Shown here piece by piece: positions 56,818 to 64,000 of a stretch of 64,000 bases of DNA. The notes below the pieces were generated by a model. It saw nothing but the letters and a program-made list of their open reading frames with translations, ran no database searches and had not been told where the DNA came from. Both the position numbers and the translations under genes were made by a program. Source of the stretch: Xiheibacterium sp038325765 (GTDB lineage: Bacteria > Myxococcota_A > Polyangia > Nannocystales > Nannocystaceae); NCBI GenBank assembly GCA_038325765.1, contig JBBQJI010000017.1, forward strand, positions 55,106-119,105, read 5' to 3'. Every line of letters starts with the position of its first letter. Position 1 is the stretch's first letter.

Positions 56818-57372
56818 ATGAGCGCCGGACCATCCGCGCCGGTGCGCGAGGGCGACCGCGCAGCCCCGCCCTCGTCGCTGCTCCGCGTCCTCGCGTGGTT
56901 GCCCGAATCCCTACATCTGCGACTTCGTGGGCCGATGTCGCCGACGTGGTCCAAGGGCGTATCGCGACTCACCTCGAGGACGCCGGGGCACAGCTGCGCC
57001 GGGCCTTCGGGCTCGAGGACGGCGCTGCGGCCGCGGGTGCTCGCGGTCGCGGCCATGCTCGGCGGCGCACCGCCGGGTGCGATCGCCCGTCGCCTCGGCG
57101 TCGACGAGGCGACGCTGTGTCACCGCGATCTGATCATGCTCGGCCGGAGCGAGTGCAGCCGGAGCGAGTGCGGCCGGAGCGAGTGCGGCCACAGCGAGTG
57201 CGGCCACAGCGAGTGCGGCCATAGCGAGTGCGGCCACAGCGAGCGCGGCCACAGCGAGCGCGGCGCGCCGCCCCGTCCCGAGGCGACGGGATCGCTGCTC
57301 GACGATGGCTCCGAGCACGACGTCGCGTGCCGCCGCGCCCTTTCGGGTCTCGCGGTGGCCTCCTCCCGGTAA
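56818..57372 (+). pseudogene. Broken reading frame with helix-turn-helix-like segment and minisatellite
   Basis: From the ATG at 56818 a 184-residue reading is open, but protein-like sequence shifts frame. LLRVLAWLPES is in frame 1, VADVVQGRIATHLEDAGAQL and RRAFGLEDG in another frame, and LRPRVLAVAAMLGGAPPGAI followed by ARRLGVDEATL back in frame 1. The last segment resembles a helix-turn-helix. It then runs into the 15-bp repeats. Two frame changes, near 56930 and 57025, would restore a continuous protein. Likely decayed; function unknown. Confidence 0.5.
57141..57260 (+). repeat. 15-bp minisatellite, eight copies
   Basis: Eight tandem 15-bp units with the form cggccacagcgagtg and variants (first three have gg for ca at unit positions 6-7, last two end gcg). 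In the plus-strand frame they read as pentapeptides G(R/H)SEC and GHSER. The copies are graded in sequence from one end to the other, as expected for growth by slippage. Confidence 0.95.
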
Positions 57373-57431
57373 TCCGGCGTTTCGCGTTGTTGCGGTCCGG
57401 ACAACCGACCGCGACCGGGTACTAAGGAACG

Positions 57432-59804
57432 ATGAATCGAACCCGGCTTCCCGCACTGCCCTCGCGCTGGCTCACCGGCGGCCTCGCAGCTTCGCTGGGT
57501 GGCTGTGGTGGCGACGGATCGGCCTCGGACGGCCGCGACACCGAGGATAGCAGTCTGAGCCTGACGGCCGCGCCGACGGAACCGACCGCTCCGACCGGCA
57601 CCGACAGCGACGCCAGCGCCACCGCCGACACCACCGCGAGCTCGGGCGGCGACTGCGATCCTGCGCTCGTCTGCGCGGATGCGGGCTGCTGCGACGCCGG
57701 CCAGATCTGCGTCGATGGCGCGTGCGTCGCCGACTGCGGCGAGACGGACCTCTGCGGACCCGACGGGATCTGCTGTGGCGACGGCGAGCTCTGCTACGCC
57801 GGGTCCTGCGTGATCCCCGGCGGCGCTTGCGTGGGTCTGGCGTGCGCCACCAACACGGCCAACAAGTGCGAAGCGAGCGAGATCTGCGACGCCGAGCTCG
57901 GCCTGTGCGTCCCCAACCTCGCCGATCCGTCGTGCGCCTTCGAACCCGAGGCGGGCGTCTTCGACCCGGTGCCACGCTTCACCTGGGGGGTGCGTCAGGC
58001 GCGGGCCTGCGATCTCGGGTGTCAGGCGCAGGAACTGTGCGTGAACGAGCTGTGCCAGCCGACCTGGACCCACCACGAGATCGCGGCCGACGACTTCCCC
58101 GAGTGGCATCAGGTGGTGATGACGCCGATGGTGGGCGATCTCGACGGCGACTGTGTGCCGGAGATCGTGTTCAACAGCTACCGAAACCAGACCTTCACCA
58201 CCGATGGCATCCTCCGCGCGCTCCGCGGGGACACCGGCGCGACGGTTTGGTCCCTCGCCGACGAGGCCTATCGCACTGATCCGAGCGGTCACCCGGCGAT
58301 TGGCGACATCGACCTCGACGGCTCCCCCGAGATCATCGTCCCGGGCGCGGGTAACCAGCTGCTCGCCGTGCGCGGCGACGGCACGCCGATGTGGGTCTCG
58401 GAGACCTACAACTTCACCGGTCTCAAGAGCGGCGGCCCCTCCTTGGCCAACTTCGACGGCGCGGGTGCGCCGGAGATCGCGTTTGGTCGGTCGCTGTTCG
58501 ACAGCGCCGGACAGCTGATCTGGGAGGCCGCGAGCGGCGCGACCGGCAGCACCGGTGGCTTCGGTCCCCTGTCGTGTGTCGCCGACCTCGACGACGACGG
58601 CCGACCCGAGCTCATCGCCGGCGGCACCGTCCACACGTTCACCGGCACCGTCGGCGTCGACTTCGCCGGAACAACCCTATGGACAGCGTCGCCGGCCGAC
58701 GGGTACTGCGGGATCGCCGATTTCGATCTCGACGGCACCCCAGAGGTGGCGATCGTCAACTCCGGCAACATCTACCTGTTCGATGGCGAGACCGGGGCGA
58801 CCCTGGCGCAGTTCGCGATTCCCGGCGGCGGCGCCGGTGGTCCGCCGAACATCGCCGACTTCGACGGCGACGGGCGGCCCGACCTCGGGACCGCGGCCGC
58901 CGACCGCTACGTGGTCGTGACGTACGACGGCGCGGGCTGGTCGACGCTCTGGACCGCGAACACCAAGGACGGCTCGTCGCAACGGACCGGCTCATCAGTG
59001 TTCGATTTCGACGGCGACGGCCGTTCGGAGGTGATCTACGCCGATGAGTGGCACCTGCGGATCTATCCGGGCACGGAGCCGAGCTGCCCCGACGGCGCGG
59101 GTTGCGACGCGGAGATGACCGACGACGAGCTCCTCTTCATCGACATCAACTCGTCGCGCACACGCACCGAGAACCCGATCGTTGCGGACGTGGACGGCGA
59201 CTTCAAAGCCGAGATCATCGTCAGCACCAACAACGAGTCCGCCCAGGGCGCGATCGGCGACGCGGGCATCGAGGTGTTCGAGGACCGCCTCGATAATTGG
59301 GTCTCGACCCTCCCGATCTGGAATCAGCACACCTATCACGTGACCAACGTGGCGCCGAACGCAACCATCCCACCGCTCGAAGAGCCGAACTGGTCGACCC
59401 CCGCGGGGATGCCGTACAACAGCTACCGTCGCAACACGCAGGGCGAGCTCGAGGCGTTGTGTGCGCCCGACCTCGTTCCCACCGACCTCGACGTCGCGCA
59501 GTCCGACTGCCCGACGATCGCGATCAGCGTCCGTGTGCTGAACCAAGGCTGCCTCGGAGTCGGGCCGGGCGTGAACGTCGCATTCTACGACGGCGAGACG
59601 CTGCTCGGCGTGGTGCAGACGGTCTCCGCCATCCCAGCGGGGACCGCCGAGACCGTCGAGATCGCCGTCACCGACGCCGCGAACCCGCCCTTCGAGATCG
59701 TCGTCGTCGTCGACGATGACGGGACAGGGAGCGGCGCCCTGAACGAGTGCCGCGAAGACAACAACGCCACAACGCCGCTCGAGGCCTGCACGCCGGTTGG
59801 CTGA
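57432..59804 (+). CDS. FG-GAP lipoprotein with Cys-rich module and CARDB-like end
   Basis: A 790-residue paralogue of the gene at 42719. The N-terminus MNRTRLPALPSRWLTGGLAA ends in a lipobox (LGGCGGDG). A Thr/Asp/Ser linker and a Cys-rich module (residues 72-210, CADAGCCDAGQICVDGACVA) follow, then the propeller with DLDGDCVPEIVFNSY and DFDGDGRPDLGTAAA loops, the shared NQHTYHVTN motif, and a CARDB-like end (ISVRVLNQGCLGVGPG). AAGGA (57424-57428) lies 3 nt before the ATG. It probably sits on the cell surface; ligand unknown. Confidence 0.82.
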   Translation: MNRTRLPALPSRWLTGGLAASLGGCGGDGSASDGRDTEDSSLSLTAAPTEPTAPTGTDSDASATADTTASSGGDCDPALVCADAGCCDAGQICVDGACVADCGETDLCGPDGICCGDGELCYAGSCVIPGGACVGLACATNTANKCEASEICDAELGLCVPNLADPSCAFEPEAGVFDPVPRFTWGVRQARACDLGCQAQELCVNELCQPTWTHHEIAADDFPEWHQVVMTPMVGDLDGDCVPEIVFNSYRNQTFTTDGILRALRGDTGATVWSLADEAYRTDPSGHPAIGDIDLDGSPEIIVPGAGNQLLAVRGDGTPMWVSETYNFTGLKSGGPSLANFDGAGAPEIAFGRSLFDSAGQLIWEAASGATGSTGGFGPLSCVADLDDDGRPELIAGGTVHTFTGTVGVDFAGTTLWTASPADGYCGIADFDLDGTPEVAIVNSGNIYLFDGETGATLAQFAIPGGGAGGPPNIADFDGDGRPDLGTAAADRYVVVTYDGAGWSTLWTANTKDGSSQRTGSSVFDFDGDGRSEVIYADEWHLRIYPGTEPSCPDGAGCDAEMTDDELLFIDINSSRTRTENPIVADVDGDFKAEIIVSTNNESAQGAIGDAGIEVFEDRLDNWVSTLPIWNQHTYHVTNVAPNATIPPLEEPNWSTPAGMPYNSYRRNTQGELEALCAPDLVPTDLDVAQSDCPTIAISVRVLNQGCLGVGPGVNVAFYDGETLLGVVQTVSAIPAGTAETVEIAVTDAANPPFEIVVVVDDDGTGSGALNECREDNNATTPLEACTPVG

Positions 59805-59899
59805 TCGCGAAGCTCCATCGGCCAGCGCCCGCGACCTGGACGCCAGCCGGGCCTCCCCGCCCGGCGAGGAGTCTACGCGCGCCATCGAAACTCGCGAAG

Positions 59900-59940
59900 C
59901 TTAAACAAAAGTGGGCCGGCTGTCTTTCGACAGCCGGCCC
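59900..59940 (-). terminator. Intrinsic terminator of the rRNA operon
   Basis: A perfect 12-bp stem (GGGCCGGCTGTC, 59913-59924, with 59929-59940) and a gaaa tetraloop on the minus strand, followed by a T-rich stretch, ACTTTTGTTT. It lies 5 nt after the 5S gene. Confidence 0.92.
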
Positions 59941-59945
59941 ATAGA

Positions 59946-60061
<116 letters not shown>

Positions 60062-60299
60062 AAATGCCGGGTGCACCCAAGCCCATACGGACTCCGAGGG
60101 GCGCTCGCAGCTGCGAGCGCTTCCATCGTGGCGCTACCCATCTCCAAAGCGCGTGACGTCGAAGGCTCTTGCCCTCGAGACGACACCAGGGTTTCTCTCG
60201 AAACCTTGGAAACGACCCACCTGCCCGATGATGCCGGGCTAACAGCGGTGAGCCGCATGGAGAACGACGGGACTCTTTCGAATCGAGTCGCTCAGCGAG
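60062..60299 (-). other. 23S-5S spacer
   Basis: About 240 bp with no gene. It holds a perfect 20-bp palindrome at 60101-60120 (gcgctcgcag repeated as its reverse complement), which would form a hairpin in the transcript, probably an RNase III processing site. Confidence 0.6.
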
Positions 60300-63273
<2,974 letters not shown>

Positions 63274-63585
63274 ATCAAACCCTTGCCGCTCGTTCATCTG
63301 CGTACAGATGAACCAGTTGATTACGGCCTACAGGTTGAAGACCAGGGTTCGACTCAAGAATCCGTACCGCAATTCCGGAGTTGCTATCCCCTGGCTGTCA
63401 TACGCTTCCCGGTGAGGAGAAACGTACTTTTGTAACCACCAAGACGCCTCGCGATTCACACAAAATTCGTGTTCATTATTTCGCGTCTTCGATCTGCTAT
63501 TCAATTTTCAAAGTGCTTCCCGCGAAAACTCGCGGCGAATAACGGTACCAAACTGCTTACTACCGGTATTCGTCGCCCGATTTCG
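63274..63585 (-). other. tRNA-Ala to 23S spacer
   Basis: A 312-bp internal transcribed spacer with no gene. It is noticeably more A+T rich than the rest of the window. It probably holds the box A and processing stem of the 23S precursor; I do not assign bases. Confidence 0.6.
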
Positions 63586-63658
63586 TGGAGGAAAGGGGAC
63601 TCGAACCCCTGACCCTCGGCTTGCAAAGCCGATGCTCTACCAGCTGAGCTATTCCCCC
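63586..63658 (-). tRNA. tRNA-Ala (anticodon TGC)
   Basis: Acceptor GGGGGAA pairs with TTCCTCC (one G-T), D arm GCTC-...-GAGC, anticodon loop TTTGCAA giving TGC, T arm AGGGG-TTCGAGT-CCCCT. CCA is not encoded. Standard rRNA-operon tRNA. Confidence 0.97.
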
Positions 63659-63674
63659 CGGGATCCACACTTGA

Positions 63675-63751
<77 letters not shown>

Positions 63752-63900
63752 AGGCTGCGCTGTTTGCTTTGGCTTTTCGCCTTCAAAGAACCATGTCGGT
63801 CCCTCAAAGCTGAACAGCAGACGACGAAGCGTTTCGCTTTCGCGAATCCAAAGAGACTGACCTGGGTGTCTAGTCGGCCCGAAAGCCAACCGAAGACTCC

Positions 63901-64000
<100 letters not shown>

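Noticed and set aside
56911..57456. A minus-strand frame reading the 15-bp repeats as AALAV units.
   Set aside because: The hydrophobic repeats are a by-product of the minisatellite; no signal or family outside it.

Overview
The window is GC-rich DNA of about 70% G+C outside the rRNA genes and reads as a chromosomal segment of a myxobacterium (Myxococcota), probably near Nannocystaceae. Support for this: many Ser/Thr/Asp/Pro-linker lipoproteins with Cys-rich knots and FG-GAP propellers, a MYXO-CTERM-like sorting tail, a DUF1469/YtxH/DUF883-like envelope cluster, and a MerR-TPR regulator. The family-level placement is inferred from style, not from a search. No prophage, insertion sequence, CRISPR array or integron was seen.

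Layout. 0-7.8 kb: FAH hydrolase, tandem UspA, ECF sigma factor, glutathione synthase, MerR-TPR regulator, GH3-like protein, MepA-type murein endopeptidase lipoprotein. 7.9-9.6 kb: five small membrane proteins resembling the E. coli yqjDEK stress cluster. 9.6-17 kb: hybrid histidine kinase, a lysyl-oxidase-type lipoprotein, and a tightly overlapping LysR-TadA-unknown operon. 17-25.4 kb: a chemoreceptor with no ligand domain, DUF2058-like protein, a bestrophin remnant, FG-GAP lipoprotein, YhbY, TlyA, tRNA-Ala(CGC), PP2C phosphatase, a membrane protein, SUI1/YciH. 25.4-30.7 kb: remnants of a LysR gene and a di-haem peroxidase around an FMN reductase and a three-gene ExbB/ExbD-like operon. 30.7-35.5 kb: cobalamin-dependent methionine synthase co-transcribed behind an ArsR-methyltransferase fusion, with a symmetrical GATA operator upstream. 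35.5-55.7 kb: envelope and housekeeping genes, including the HD half of a CCA enzyme, glutaredoxin, vWA and FG-GAP lipoproteins, an alkyltransferase-like protein, a PqqD-like/YkgJ fusion, SDR, MCE/MlaD, NAD synthetase and a SNF2 helicase. 55.7-57.4 kb: a decayed DUF692 (MNIO) gene and a second broken reading frame with a 15-bp minisatellite. 57.4-59.8 kb: another FG-GAP lipoprotein. 59.9-64 kb: an rRNA operon on the minus strand, order 16S (3' end only), tRNA-Ile, tRNA-Ala, 23S, 5S, terminator.

Themes. (1) At least sixteen genes have a TANNNT (-10-like) hexamer ending only 6-10 nt before the start codon, so leaderless transcription looks common; this was also used to choose between start codons. 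(2) The ArsR-methyltransferase/metH operon looks like a self-regulated methionine/SAM-cycle unit. (3) At least five gene remnants lie between intact genes, a sign of active gene loss. (4) Lipoproteins and envelope proteins dominate the rest.
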